Assembly: GCF_000769075.1 (NCBI RefSeq)
Contig: NZ_JRFC01000003.1
Span: forward strand, 62,001-126,000
Source of the DNA: Porphyromonas sp. COT-290 OH3588
GTDB lineage: Bacteria; Bacteroidota; Bacteroidia; Bacteroidales; Porphyromonadaceae
Direction: 5' to 3'
Length of the DNA: 64,000 bases
The notes beneath the pieces are model-generated. The model was not told the origin of the DNA, did no database searches, and was given only the letters and a program-made list of their open reading frames with translations. Both the position numbers and the translations under genes were made by a program. Positions 24,962 to 33,923 of the stretch are shown here, in pieces; the stretch's first letter is position 1; each line of letters starts with the position of its first letter.

Positions 24962-27454
24962 TTATTGCTCTGTTGTAGCCCGACTTCTACGCCATAGAGG
25001 CAAGCCAATGGCGAGGATAGCTCCTAGGAGTAGGAGGAGCTGCGCCGTGATCGAGATCCACTCGGTGATGTGTATCGACTTGGGGTCGAAAGTCATCTCT
25101 AGGCGATGTGCACCAGCTGGCACTTTCGCAGCTCTAAGGGCATAGTTGGCCCTAACGATCTCGGCAGGCTCCCCGTCGATAGTTAGCGACCAGCCATGCG
25201 GATAGTAAATCTCGGAGAAAACCAACAAACGCTCACGGTCTGTGCTTACCTCATAGCTCGCCTTATTGGGCTGATAGCTGAGTAGACGCACGGAGCTCTG
25301 CCCTGCTTGCCCAGAGCTCAGCCCGAGGGCCTTAGCCTGTTCTTGCTCTAGAATAGCTGTCGTGGCAGGATCGAAGTCATCAAGGGTAGACATCTCTGCA
25401 CTAGCACTCTCGACGATACGTAGCGAGTCTACGAACCAAGCCGCACCAAGTGCCTCGTGGTTGCGTGTATAGAAGAGCCCTGCCTTCTGATCGGCAGAGA
25501 TGATGTAGCGTACGTCTAGCATATTGAGCACAGCACGATTGCCTTGGCTGATCTGATGCTCGATGAGGTCTTGGTAGCGACTGAGCTTGGCAGCATGATA
25601 CCCCCCGACACTGCGGTGCATATAGCTCGTCGTAGCGTCTTGGAATGTACCGACACTCGTATTGAGCACTCGGTAGTGCGGATCTGTATCCTGCGCAATG
25701 GCTCTATCTACATCGGTTACGGGCCGGGCTTGTAGCTCCACTTGTTTGAAGTCGATGAACTTGCCGTCATTGAGATAACGCTTGTCTACCAACCACAGAT
25801 CCACAAACGTAATCCCGATGATTAGCCCAAGCGTTGCAGCCTTACTCAACTTACCTATACTATATATGTAGCAGACACCAAGGCTGAGCACTATGACTAG
25901 CAGGCTGCGCCAAGCATCGGCGGAGGCAATGCTCGCACGTACATACTTGAGCTGGGTGAGGACCTCCGACACAGCTGGGTTGTCGAGCAGGGCTGCACGA
26001 AACATCTCATTCTCTTGAGCGCTCAAGAAACCGAAGAAGGCACTCGGAGCTAGAGCTACGACAAGGCAGATTCCAGCGGTTAGGCTAAGCGAAGTAATCA
26101 GGGCAACACGCTCGGCCAGTACGGCCTTCGGGCGACGTATAAACTCAACAAGCGCTAGCACGGCCAGAGTGGGGATCGTAAACTCTGCTACCACGAGGAT
26201 CGAAGACACCGTGCGGAACTTATTGTACAGGGGGAAGTAGTCGATAAATAGATCCGTCAGCCACATCATATTGTGCCCCCACGAGAGGGCGACGGAGAGG
26301 GCAGTTCCCGCCACGAGTGCCCACTTAAGAGGAGTACGAACGATAAAGAGCCCCAGAATGAAGAGGAACATCACAAAAGCACCGACATAGACAGGCCCAG
26401 AGGTGAAGGGCTGATCGCCCCAATACTGGTTCATCTGCCCTACATACTGCCTAAGAGGTAGTGGCACATCTTGCATGAGCTCGGGGTTGCTCCCGATGTA
26501 ACCCGTAGCCCCACCATAGGTATTAGGGATAAGGAGCGTCAGTGTCTCGGCCTTGCCATAGCTCCACTGGGTGATATAGGCCTTGTCTAGACCTCCGACA
26601 CTCTTATTGGCGACTCCGCTAGCACTTGCATTAAGCGCCGAGCCGCCACGCATCGTCTCTTGCGTGTACTCGTAGGTATGGTAGAGGTTGGAGCTATTAG
26701 CTCCGATCGAGATAAGACCTGCGGCTGCTGTAACGGCCGTAGCGATGAGGAATCGCTTGACCTGCTTCTCTCGTAGTGCCTCGACGAGGAAGGCGATAAG
26801 GATAAAAACGATCAAGAAGGCGAAGTAATAGCTCATCTGAATGTGGTTGGACATCAGCTGTAGCGTGGCGAAGAATGCCGTCACTACGCCGCCGAGCAAG
26901 TAGCGACCACGGTAAGTCCAGACAATCCCCGCAATCGTTGGGGGAATGAAAGCCAGCACAGTGAGCTTCCAGATATGCCCAGCATCAATGAGTATGATGA
27001 AATAGCTAGAGAAAGCCCACATGACCGCCCCGAGCATCGCCGTCCAACGCCCCAGAGAGAGCGAACGCATAAAGACGAAGAAGCCCACCAGCATCGCAAA
27101 AAGCAGCCAACTATAGCTCGGCAATAGCGACAGAGGCCACTGCAGTGTATAGAGATCTTGGGCATGCTTGAGCGTGGAGAGTGAGGGATAGCTCGGCGAG
27201 ATCTGGTACATAGGCATACCACCAAACAGGCTATTGGTCCAGTATGAGGTCTCGCCAGTAGCATCGTAGTGGTCACGCACATCTTGGGCCGTACCGCTAG
27301 CCCCAGCGACATCTTGCTGGAAGAGCTCTCGTCCCTCAAAAACCGCAGGGGAGAAGTAGACGAGCGAGATCAGTGCAAAGAGTGCAACGATTACAATGGT
27401 CGGCAGGGCAGTGCGCAGTCTGCTCTGCCAGAGAGATGATATTTTTTGCTCCAC
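24962..27454 (-). CDS. YfhO-family membrane protein
   Basis: An 830-aa integral membrane protein with about 12-14 predicted helices and a large extracytoplasmic C-terminal part before one or two final helices. Early features such as FQQDVAGASG (about 45-54) and the C-terminal SEIYYPHGWSLTIDGEPAE (about 745-763) are typical of the YfhO family, which has a GT-C-like glycosyltransferase fold. YfhO of Bacillus is involved in glycosylating lipoteichoic acid; the Bacteroidota members are uncharacterised, and transfer of a sugar from a lipid carrier to an envelope acceptor is an inference. It is preceded by a complete promoter and leads the operon with the TPR lipoprotein. Confidence 0.85.
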   Translation of the reverse strand: MEQKISSLWQSRLRTALPTIVIVALFALISLVYFSPAVFEGRELFQQDVAGASGTAQDVRDHYDATGETSYWTNSLFGGMPMYQISPSYPSLSTLKHAQDLYTLQWPLSLLPSYSWLLFAMLVGFFVFMRSLSLGRWTAMLGAVMWAFSSYFIILIDAGHIWKLTVLAFIPPTIAGIVWTYRGRYLLGGVVTAFFATLQLMSNHIQMSYYFAFLIVFILIAFLVEALREKQVKRFLIATAVTAAAGLISIGANSSNLYHTYEYTQETMRGGSALNASASGVANKSVGGLDKAYITQWSYGKAETLTLLIPNTYGGATGYIGSNPELMQDVPLPLRQYVGQMNQYWGDQPFTSGPVYVGAFVMFLFILGLFIVRTPLKWALVAGTALSVALSWGHNMMWLTDLFIDYFPLYNKFRTVSSILVVAEFTIPTLAVLALVEFIRRPKAVLAERVALITSLSLTAGICLVVALAPSAFFGFLSAQENEMFRAALLDNPAVSEVLTQLKYVRASIASADAWRSLLVIVLSLGVCYIYSIGKLSKAATLGLIIGITFVDLWLVDKRYLNDGKFIDFKQVELQARPVTDVDRAIAQDTDPHYRVLNTSVGTFQDATTSYMHRSVGGYHAAKLSRYQDLIEHQISQGNRAVLNMLDVRYIISADQKAGLFYTRNHEALGAAWFVDSLRIVESASAEMSTLDDFDPATTAILEQEQAKALGLSSGQAGQSSVRLLSYQPNKASYEVSTDRERLLVFSEIYYPHGWSLTIDGEPAEIVRANYALRAAKVPAGAHRLEMTFDPKSIHITEWISITAQLLLLLGAILAIGLPLWRRSRATTEQ

Positions 27455-27483
27455 GATAACGTCTTAATTGATCAAAATTCCCC

Positions 27484-27513
27484 CAAAAATAGCCTAAAAA
27501 CCTTGTATCTACA
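27484..27513 (-). promoter_or_regulatory. Promoter of the yfhO-TPR operon
   Basis: On the minus strand TTG (27513-27511), 19 bp, then TATTTTTG (27491-27484), about 30 bp before the ATG at 27454. Confidence 0.7.
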
Positions 27514-27619
27514 AGTTTATCGTCTGTATGTTAGTTCCCAGCCGTAGAGATAACTCTGGCATGGTAGCCTAAGCACCAAGTGCAGTAATCCACTATCGTC
27601 CTCTACCCATGAAGTACAC

Positions 27620-28042
27620 CTCGGAGAAGCACACATTCTTTTACATTTAAGTATATCAATGACGTGCTTTTTGTTTGCTGATCGGACAAATGCGAAACCT
27701 CGTATTTGCCCTCTAGCAGGCCCTAGATTGCGTTCTAGACAATTTTGGCACTTGACCCTAGACACGAGGGAATAAGCGCCTAAAAACGCCAAGGTGCAAC
27801 CCGTTAAATCAAAGCAATATAGGAAATCTGATCAAGAAATTTGGTATCCATACAGCTTTCTTTTTGGTTTTTCTTCCCATCAATCCTCTTGGATTAGTGG
27901 ACACATCTCGGAGGATTAACCCACCAATTGCCTGAGATTAGTCCTTCAATTCTCTCCAAGCTCTCCGATGGTCTTGACGAACGCCCCCTCAATTGGGTCA
28001 AATTTGAGCATCATCCATTCACACATCTTAACAAAAAAAGCA
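27620..28042 (+). repeat. Dispersed intergenic element, copy B
   Basis: Shares with copy A a continuous block of about 45 bp around TATTTGCCCTCTAGCAGGCC (TATTT at 27703) running to TTTTGGCACT, a second block CCATCAATCCTCTTGGATTA at 27877 (spacing 174 bp, identical to A), and the right end TTAACAAAAAAAG near 28029. The left boundary is unclear. It fills most of the gap between the divergent yfhO and lamin-tail genes; the open frame on the minus strand here (27792-27517) is not supported as a gene. Confidence 0.68.
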
Positions 28043-28064
28043 GACAATCGATCAAGACTATATT

Positions 28065-28094
28065 TTGTTTCTCGGAAATAGTTGTGTACATTTG
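28065..28094 (+). promoter_or_regulatory. Promoter of the lamin-tail gene operon
   Basis: TTG (28065-28067), 19 bp, TACATTTG (28087-28094); about 40 bp before the ATG at 28135. It begins just after the right end of element copy B. Confidence 0.75.
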
Positions 28095-28134
28095 GAGGAT
28101 TTGATACGAAACCACATATACCGAGAAAGACTTT

Positions 28135-29708
28135 ATGAGAGAGAGTACTCGATATACTATAATACTATACATCGCCATTGGCCTATACCTATTACTAGGC
28201 ATACCCCTATCCGCCCAGAATTGGCAAGCTGACCTATCCAACAATGGCCAACCCTCTACCCTGACTTGGCGACACGACACCGAAGATTTCGAGATAGCCA
28301 AGGGCTGGCTATCACTCGATGCCCCACGTGCTAGAGGGCGCAAAATCATCACGACCAACATCACCCTCGGCAAACGCATGCGCTGGCAGGGCATCGTGCG
28401 CCTAGATCAGCCAACCTCAGCCCACAACCATGCCTACATACTGCTCTGCTGCTACGAGCAGGACACATCAACCCAACAGTACGACTACCTCGCTCTGAGT
28501 ATAGGCGGTGGCGAACGCCGCAGCGTAGCTCTAGTAAGCCTTCGCATTCACTGGCGCTCCCACCTACAAGGCGATCAACGGCTCAAGCTGATCAACGAAC
28601 AGCCACTACTAGACACCAGCGAGCTCCCCGAAGCGCTTACTCAAGGGCTTCGATACGATGTCCGCTACAGTCCCGAGGGCGTGCTAGCCCTTAGGCTTCT
28701 GCGCGACCAAACCGGCAGAAAGCTCTATGCCGAGCAGACCGAGTGGCACATGACACCGCCGAAGAGCAATAGCCTAGGCATCATCTGTGTCTATACTGCT
28801 ACTCGTCATAGGGGTATGCACTTCTCAGGCCTACGCCTTGACGACACATTGCCCTCTCAAGAGGAGGATACGAGAGAGGAAGCTACACCCTCTGGCACAC
28901 CAGAGCAGGCACTGATGCTTAGTGAAGTCATGGCCAATCCGAGAGCAGGAGCGCCTGAGTATATAGAGCTGTACAACCCCAACGAGTCGTCAACCTCTCT
29001 CGAGAACTATCGGCTAGGAGTAGGTAAGAGCAGAGGGCAGCTCAAGCTAGTCAGCCTAGGCGATCTCGACGAGTTACCTGCCAAATCCTACACAGCTCTG
29101 AGTGTAGCCCCAGAAGATCTCTGCCGCCACTACACCCCGATGCCCCGCCAGAAAGAGTTAAGGGCATCGCACTACCACGACTAAGCAATACGGGTTGTCT
29201 GATTGCGCTCTACCGAGGCGAGGAGCTGGTAGATGAGCTACTCTACACGCCAGATCTACTAGAGCGTGGCCTCAAAAGCAAGAGAGGTATTGCCCTAGAG
29301 CGGGAGCTAGGGGGCTCCAGCACAGAGCCTCGCTGGCGGTCTGCCCGTGCTAGGGCTGGCTATGCGACACCAGCTGCTCCCAACTCTCTAGAAGCAGACA
29401 ACGAGCTCGACGACAAGAGACAAGCAGATAAGCACAAGAACATAGAAGATCTGCTCCGACTTGCCGAGGAGCAACCCAAGTGGCTACTCAGCCTACACCT
29501 CTACACGCCTACGGGAGCCGAGCTGTGGGGAGTAAGTGGCTCCACTGCTCAGCAGTGGGTGAGGCGACTTGCTCACAATCTAGGACATTTGCACGACCTC
29601 CCCACTAGGCTCCAAGGTCAGCTCATACTTGTGGCACGGCTAAGCGATACCTCCGGCCAGATTAGAGAACAGATGATCCAACGCATTATCCCGATCGCTC
29701 GCCCATGA
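28135..29708 (+). pseudogene. Lamin-tail-domain protein, frameshifted
   Basis: The gene is split by a frameshift. Frame 1 runs 28135-29184 (signal peptide ending near PLSAQ, a beta-rich region, then the lamin-tail start LSEVMANPRAGAPEYIELYN at about residue 262). The domain continues in another frame from about 29160: KGIALPRLSNTGCLIAL, then GIALERELGG and ARAGYATPAAPNS, the typical end of a lamin-tail domain, running without a stop to TGA at 29706-29708. That stop overlaps the next gene's ATG (ATGA), as expected for the true 3' end. The total of 1,574 nt is one short of a multiple of three, so a single-base loss near 29152-29160 explains it. Lamin-tail proteins of bacteria are secreted, often nuclease-linked or structural. 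A sequencing error or programmed shift remains possible; no classic slippery heptamer is seen. Confidence 0.85.
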
Positions 29709-31636
29709 TACACACGAGTCGCCACAGACTAAAGCTATTGCTCCTCTGTACGCTCCTCTACATATCCCCTACATTAGCCCAAACGAGTAGCCAAGAGCGT
29801 ACCCGTAGCTATCTGGAACAACTGCTCCAAGGGCGACTGCAAGACGGACTCATCGATGAGGTTGCCTTATCTATAGCTCTAGAACACATTGACGCACTGC
29901 TGTTGCAGCCTCTGAACATTAACCAGGCCTCTGCCGAGGACCTGGCCGACCTCTACCTGCTCTCCCCCTATCAAATCTATCAGCTAATACGCTACCGAAC
30001 CGATCAGGGCGGGCAAATTGCCTCACTCTATGACCTCAAAACTCTCGATGGCTGGGACGAGGCCACGCTGCATCTGCTAGCTCCATTGCTTCGGTGCGAT
30101 GATGTCAGCTCGGCACATCGAGCAGTGCAAACCAGAGAGGGGCATACTACACTAGCACTGAACACCCAACATCGTCTAGATGCACAAATCCCGAAGGACT
30201 ATCTAGGCTCTGGCTCTGCCGTAGCACTACGTTGGAGCTACCGCCAAGGACAGCAATTCTCTGCCTTCGCAGGAGCAGAGCAAGACACCTACGAGCCATG
30301 GCGCTACGGGCAGCATCAAGGCTTCGACAGCTATGCCGGGCATCTATATCTAGGTCAGTGGGGTTTAGTACGCCGTGCCATACTAGGGGACTATCGGGTA
30401 CATTGGGGTGAGGGGCTAGTCATAGGTCAGGGCTTCCGCCTTAGGGCACCATACTGGCAGGGAAATCGGCGATCGGTAATTCGCCCCGTAAGCTCTCTAA
30501 CCGAGAGCAACAAGAGCAGAGGCCTCGCCGTAGAGCTAGGATCCGAGCGACTACAACTCTCTCTCATCTACTCCAAGCGGAGATTAGACGGACGCATCGA
30601 TGACGAGGGGCTGATCCATGGGCTCAGCGAGCAGGGACTACACCGCACACAGCAGGAATGGGAGCGACGAAGACAAATCTCCCTATTCACTTGGGGAGCA
30701 AGGATAGGCTATGTAGAGCGGAGATGGCACATAGCCCTGCAAACTGTCGCGACTTCCTTCGGGGGCTATCGTCTAGCTAGAGCAACGGGAGCAACGCACA
30801 TGGAGGCACTCGAGGGGATAGGCCTACATCGCACCGCCAGCCTAAGCTACCACTGGCAGACACAATCGGCACGGCTACGCCTCCGGGGAGAAGTCGCCCG
30901 TGCAGATAGGAAAGGCTGGGCATGGGTACAGATGCTACAGTATCACTCCGCTCGCTGGGGAGAGATACAAACTGGAGCTAGGTACATCAGCCCAACCTAC
31001 TGGACATACCAAGGTCAGAGCCATACACACAAGCTGCGCCCTAATGGAGAAGCAGGACTAAGCCTTAACTACCGCACCCGAGAGCTACTTCCTTATGCTC
31101 AGCTCGAGCTAGCGGCAGACTGGTACCGAGATTTGCAGACAAGCAGAGCAAGAGAGGCAAGATATGGGCGCATACTAAGCGTCGCAGTAGAGAAGCAACT
31201 CGGGCAGCTCGGGCTTAGGCTGGCTCTAGCACACAAGAGCGAGCAGAACCACAAGGGGCGGTTTCGCCTAGCCCTACATACGGCCTATGCGTATAGGAAC
31301 TTGCAGACGCAAGTGGGTATATCGCTCAGTCGTGTAGGGCAGAGCTACGGACGTATGGGCTATAGCCGTGTACGCTACAGCCCCCAACCACCTGTATCTC
31401 TCTGGGCTTCTTTGGCTTTTTTCGACACAGACCATTGGGCAGCTCGGCTCTACTTGGCAGAGCCACGCCTAAACTACGAATACGGACTCTTGATGCTCTC
31501 TGGGCGAGGAGCAAGACTCTCTTTGGGTGCTCAGCTCAAATTCTCTGGGCGCTGGGCAATCGGGCTCAGAGCTGTACACCAGTCGGGACACAATCCTCTA
31601 CGCCTCCTCTCGACGCATCTATCATATCGGCTATGA
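29705..31636 (+). CDS. Helix-hairpin-helix protein with predicted outer-membrane barrel
   Basis: A 643-aa exported protein: signal peptide (cleavage near SPTLA-Q, about 25), then two helix-hairpin-helix-like motifs (LNINQASAEDLADLYLL and IASLYDLKTLDGWDEATL, about 75-140), followed by about 480 residues of alternating strands rich in aromatic residues that end in LSTHLSYRL, as in outer-membrane beta-barrels. The arrangement ComEA-like HHH plus barrel is recurrent in Bacteroidota, and its HHH part may bind DNA or another partner at the membrane; this is inference. The ATG overlaps the stop of the lamin-tail gene (ATGA), so the two are translationally coupled and may work together on extracellular DNA. 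Confidence 0.78.
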   Translation: MIHTSRHRLKLLLLCTLLYISPTLAQTSSQERTRSYLEQLLQGRLQDGLIDEVALSIALEHIDALLLQPLNINQASAEDLADLYLLSPYQIYQLIRYRTDQGGQIASLYDLKTLDGWDEATLHLLAPLLRCDDVSSAHRAVQTREGHTTLALNTQHRLDAQIPKDYLGSGSAVALRWSYRQGQQFSAFAGAEQDTYEPWRYGQHQGFDSYAGHLYLGQWGLVRRAILGDYRVHWGEGLVIGQGFRLRAPYWQGNRRSVIRPVSSLTESNKSRGLAVELGSERLQLSLIYSKRRLDGRIDDEGLIHGLSEQGLHRTQQEWERRRQISLFTWGARIGYVERRWHIALQTVATSFGGYRLARATGATHMEALEGIGLHRTASLSYHWQTQSARLRLRGEVARADRKGWAWVQMLQYHSARWGEIQTGARYISPTYWTYQGQSHTHKLRPNGEAGLSLNYRTRELLPYAQLELAADWYRDLQTSRAREARYGRILSVAVEKQLGQLGLRLALAHKSEQNHKGRFRLALHTAYAYRNLQTQVGISLSRVGQSYGRMGYSRVRYSPQPPVSLWASLAFFDTDHWAARLYLAEPRLNYEYGLLMLSGRGARLSLGAQLKFSGRWAIGLRAVHQSGHNPLRLLSTHLSYRL

Positions 31637-31647
31637 AGCTGGGCTTT

Positions 31648-31678
31648 TTGCTCCCTATTAGTCCTTTTTCTACCTTTG
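31648..31678 (+). promoter_or_regulatory. Promoter of the crp-like/MATE operon
   Basis: TTG (31648-31650), 20 bp, TACCTTTG (31671-31678). The predicted leader to the ATG at 31855 is about 170 nt, unusually long, with no recognised riboswitch. Confidence 0.72.
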
Positions 31679-31854
31679 CAGGGCCAATGAATGGCTGTGC
31701 AGAGATGCTTTGCTTAGGACAGGTTCTAGGGGTAGTAAGTATGCAAAGCAGGCTATAGTAAATACCGGTTAAGTACTACTCTGCACGATCGGGAAGCGGC
31801 GCCGAGAGAGTTGTGTCGCTACTATCGGAGCATTGCCACAATCAGGACAAAACA

Positions 31855-32487
31855 ATGGATATATCGAAACTCAAAGAATTGCCCCTATTCAAGGGGTTGG
31901 AGCTGGAGGAAATTAGATCGCTTATTCAAGAGTCGCCAAGTCGTGTATCGTCTTATCGCATGGGTGAGATCGTAGCACGCCAAGGAGAGCGTGTACGTGC
32001 TCTGATGATCCTCACGCAGGGGCGTGTGCGTGCGCAAATGATCGGAGAAGATCAGAAGCGCCTTACGATAGACCTACTCGAAGCACCCCAACTCCTTGCT
32101 CCAGCCTTCATATACAGCACCCAGAACACCTTCCCCGTTGGGGTCGAAACGATGACAGAGAGCGAGATCTTATTCCTCGATAGAGAGTACTTCCTCGATG
32201 TAATGAAGCGCTACCCGAGTGTAATGCGTGCCTTTATGCGTGAGATTTCCGATCGGAGTGCCTTTCTAAGCCAGAAGATCAGCTTATTGAGTCTACAGAA
32301 CCTCAGGGAGCGGCTGATCGGACACCTGCGTGCACACGGGCAGATCGGCACCCAAGAGGAGATGGCGATGCTACTGGGTGTGGCTCGTCCGTCGCTCGGG
32401 CGTGTCCTATCGGAGCTAATCGATGAGGGCATCGTTACCAAACGATTTGGTAAATATCAGCTTGTAAACACGCTACTCAAAAGCTAA
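31855..32487 (+). CDS. Crp/Fnr-family transcription regulator
   Basis: A 210-aa regulator with an N-terminal cyclic-nucleotide-type sensor fold (about 10-125, GEIVARQGERVRALMILTQG) and a C-terminal winged helix (about 155-205) whose recognition segment reads VARPSLGRVLSEL. No Fnr-type cysteine cluster is present, so it is not an iron-sulfur oxygen sensor. The helix arrangement resembles the Bacteroidota regulators of nitrosative or metabolic stress (HcpR group), but membership is not certain. The frame is open 14 codons upstream; the ATG at 31855, after an A-rich stretch, gives the normal family start. It overlaps the MATE gene at TAATG and likely controls its own operon. Confidence 0.85.
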   Translation: MDISKLKELPLFKGLELEEIRSLIQESPSRVSSYRMGEIVARQGERVRALMILTQGRVRAQMIGEDQKRLTIDLLEAPQLLAPAFIYSTQNTFPVGVETMTESEILFLDREYFLDVMKRYPSVMRAFMREISDRSAFLSQKISLLSLQNLRERLIGHLRAHGQIGTQEEMAMLLGVARPSLGRVLSELIDEGIVTKRFGKYQLVNTLLKS

Positions 32488-33824
32488 TGTCAGCAACAAA
32501 GTCGAGTGGTACTAGGCGATCGATGTATGCAGGCATCCTATCGCTCGCTATACCCAATATCATCTCCAACATCAGCGTTCCGCTACTGTCACTAGCCGAT
32601 ACGGCCATCGCTGGGCGTATGCCCACACTTGAGTCAATCGGAGCTGTAGCTCTAGCCACCATGGTCGCCACCTTCTCTTTTTGGCTATGGGGCTTCTTGC
32701 GTATGGCCACCACCGGCTTCACAGCGCAGGCCTACGGTAGGGGGGACGAGCGGCGGATCTGTCGGCAGATCTGCGTAGGGAGCTCAATAGCTCTATTGGG
32801 AGGCGTGCTTATCATGCTCATTAGCCCTCTACTCTGCCAGCTCGGCCTTGCGCTCAACGATGGCTCCACAAGCCTCAATGACGAGATACTCGCCTATCTG
32901 CAAGTCGCTTATCTAGGTGCACCCGCAGCCCTGCTCTTATACGTCCTGAACGGCTGGTTTGTGGGGATACAGAATACCATTGTACCGATGATCACGACGA
33001 TCATCAGCAACGTCCTCAACATCGCTTTCTCATTTGCCTTGGTCAGATACTGGGGGTTAGGCGTCGAGGGCATCGCTTGGGGAACGGTTATCGCTCAGTA
33101 CACAGCGGTAGCGATAATGGTCGGTATCGCTGCGCTACGCTATCGCCACTACTTCCTACATCTAGAACTGAGGGATTTCTACTCTCTGGGCGAATTAACC
33201 TCCTATCTGCATATCGCTAAGTATTTGCTACTACGCACCATCATGCTCGGGTCGATCTCGCTCTACTTCATACACGCAGGTAGCTCCTATGGCTCTGTAC
33301 CCCTAGGAGGGAATACCCTGCTGATGCAGTTCTTCACCATATTTGCCTATTTCATGGACGGCTTTGCCTACGCTGGCGAGGCTCTCACAGGCAAGTATAT
33401 CGGTGCCAAACGCTGGGGGGATCTAAAGGGAATGCTGCGTGCGCTCTTCGCTATCGGTTGGGGGATCGCTCCGCTGATGTCACTAGTATTCTATTTCTTC
33501 GCCGAACCTCTGCTATATCTACTTAGTGATAAGGCAGACGTCTTAGCCTATGCACTAGAGCACCGTCTGTGGGCAGTACTAGTACCTATTGCCTCATTTG
33601 GAGCTTTCCTCTGGGACGGCATCTTCGTTGGGGCTACGACGAGCAAGCCTATGAGCCAAGCCGTGCTAATCGCATGGATCGCATTCTTCGTCACGTATTG
33701 GCTACTACACTCTACACTAGGAGTAGATGCTCTCTGGCTCGCTTTCGTCCTCTACTTGGCGGTACGTTCCCTCCTCTCTGCCTATTGGGGACGCAGGCTA
33801 GTGGGACGGCTCATAGCCCAGTAG
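32487..33824 (+). CDS. MATE-family efflux transporter
   Basis: A 445-aa membrane protein with about 12 helices and typical MATE/DinF features: LAIPNIISNISVPLLSLADT (about 19-38), a duplicated six-helix half starting near residue 230, and GAVALATM near 52-59. Such carriers use H+ or Na+ gradients to export drugs or metabolites. The start codon overlaps the crp-like stop (TAATG), so both are expressed together; the regulator may adjust efflux in response to a signal. Substrate cannot be predicted. About 60 bp after the stop a new promoter begins. Confidence 0.9.
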   Translation: MSATKSSGTRRSMYAGILSLAIPNIISNISVPLLSLADTAIAGRMPTLESIGAVALATMVATFSFWLWGFLRMATTGFTAQAYGRGDERRICRQICVGSSIALLGGVLIMLISPLLCQLGLALNDGSTSLNDEILAYLQVAYLGAPAALLLYVLNGWFVGIQNTIVPMITTIISNVLNIAFSFALVRYWGLGVEGIAWGTVIAQYTAVAIMVGIAALRYRHYFLHLELRDFYSLGELTSYLHIAKYLLLRTIMLGSISLYFIHAGSSYGSVPLGGNTLLMQFFTIFAYFMDGFAYAGEALTGKYIGAKRWGDLKGMLRALFAIGWGIAPLMSLVFYFFAEPLLYLLSDKADVLAYALEHRLWAVLVPIASFGAFLWDGIFVGATTSKPMSQAVLIAWIAFFVTYWLLHSTLGVDALWLAFVLYLAVRSLLSAYWGRRLVGRLIAQ

Positions 33825-33863
33825 ACTGCGAGAGGCGAAGTTAATGTGTCGATCATACTAGAG

Positions 33864-33893
33864 TTGTCACTGCCGTTTTTGTCCTTAACTTTG
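33864..33893 (+). promoter_or_regulatory. Promoter of the flippase gene
   Basis: TTG (33864-33866), 19 bp, TAACTTTG (33886-33893), about 30 bp before the TTG start at 33924. Confidence 0.72.
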
Positions 33894-33923
33894 CCTACAA
33901 CAAATCATATCAGGACTTAGAGA

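Noticed and set aside
27517-27792. 91-codon open frame on the minus strand inside element copy B
   Set aside because: It overlaps the yfhO promoter region and the repeat; the composition does not resemble coding sequence.
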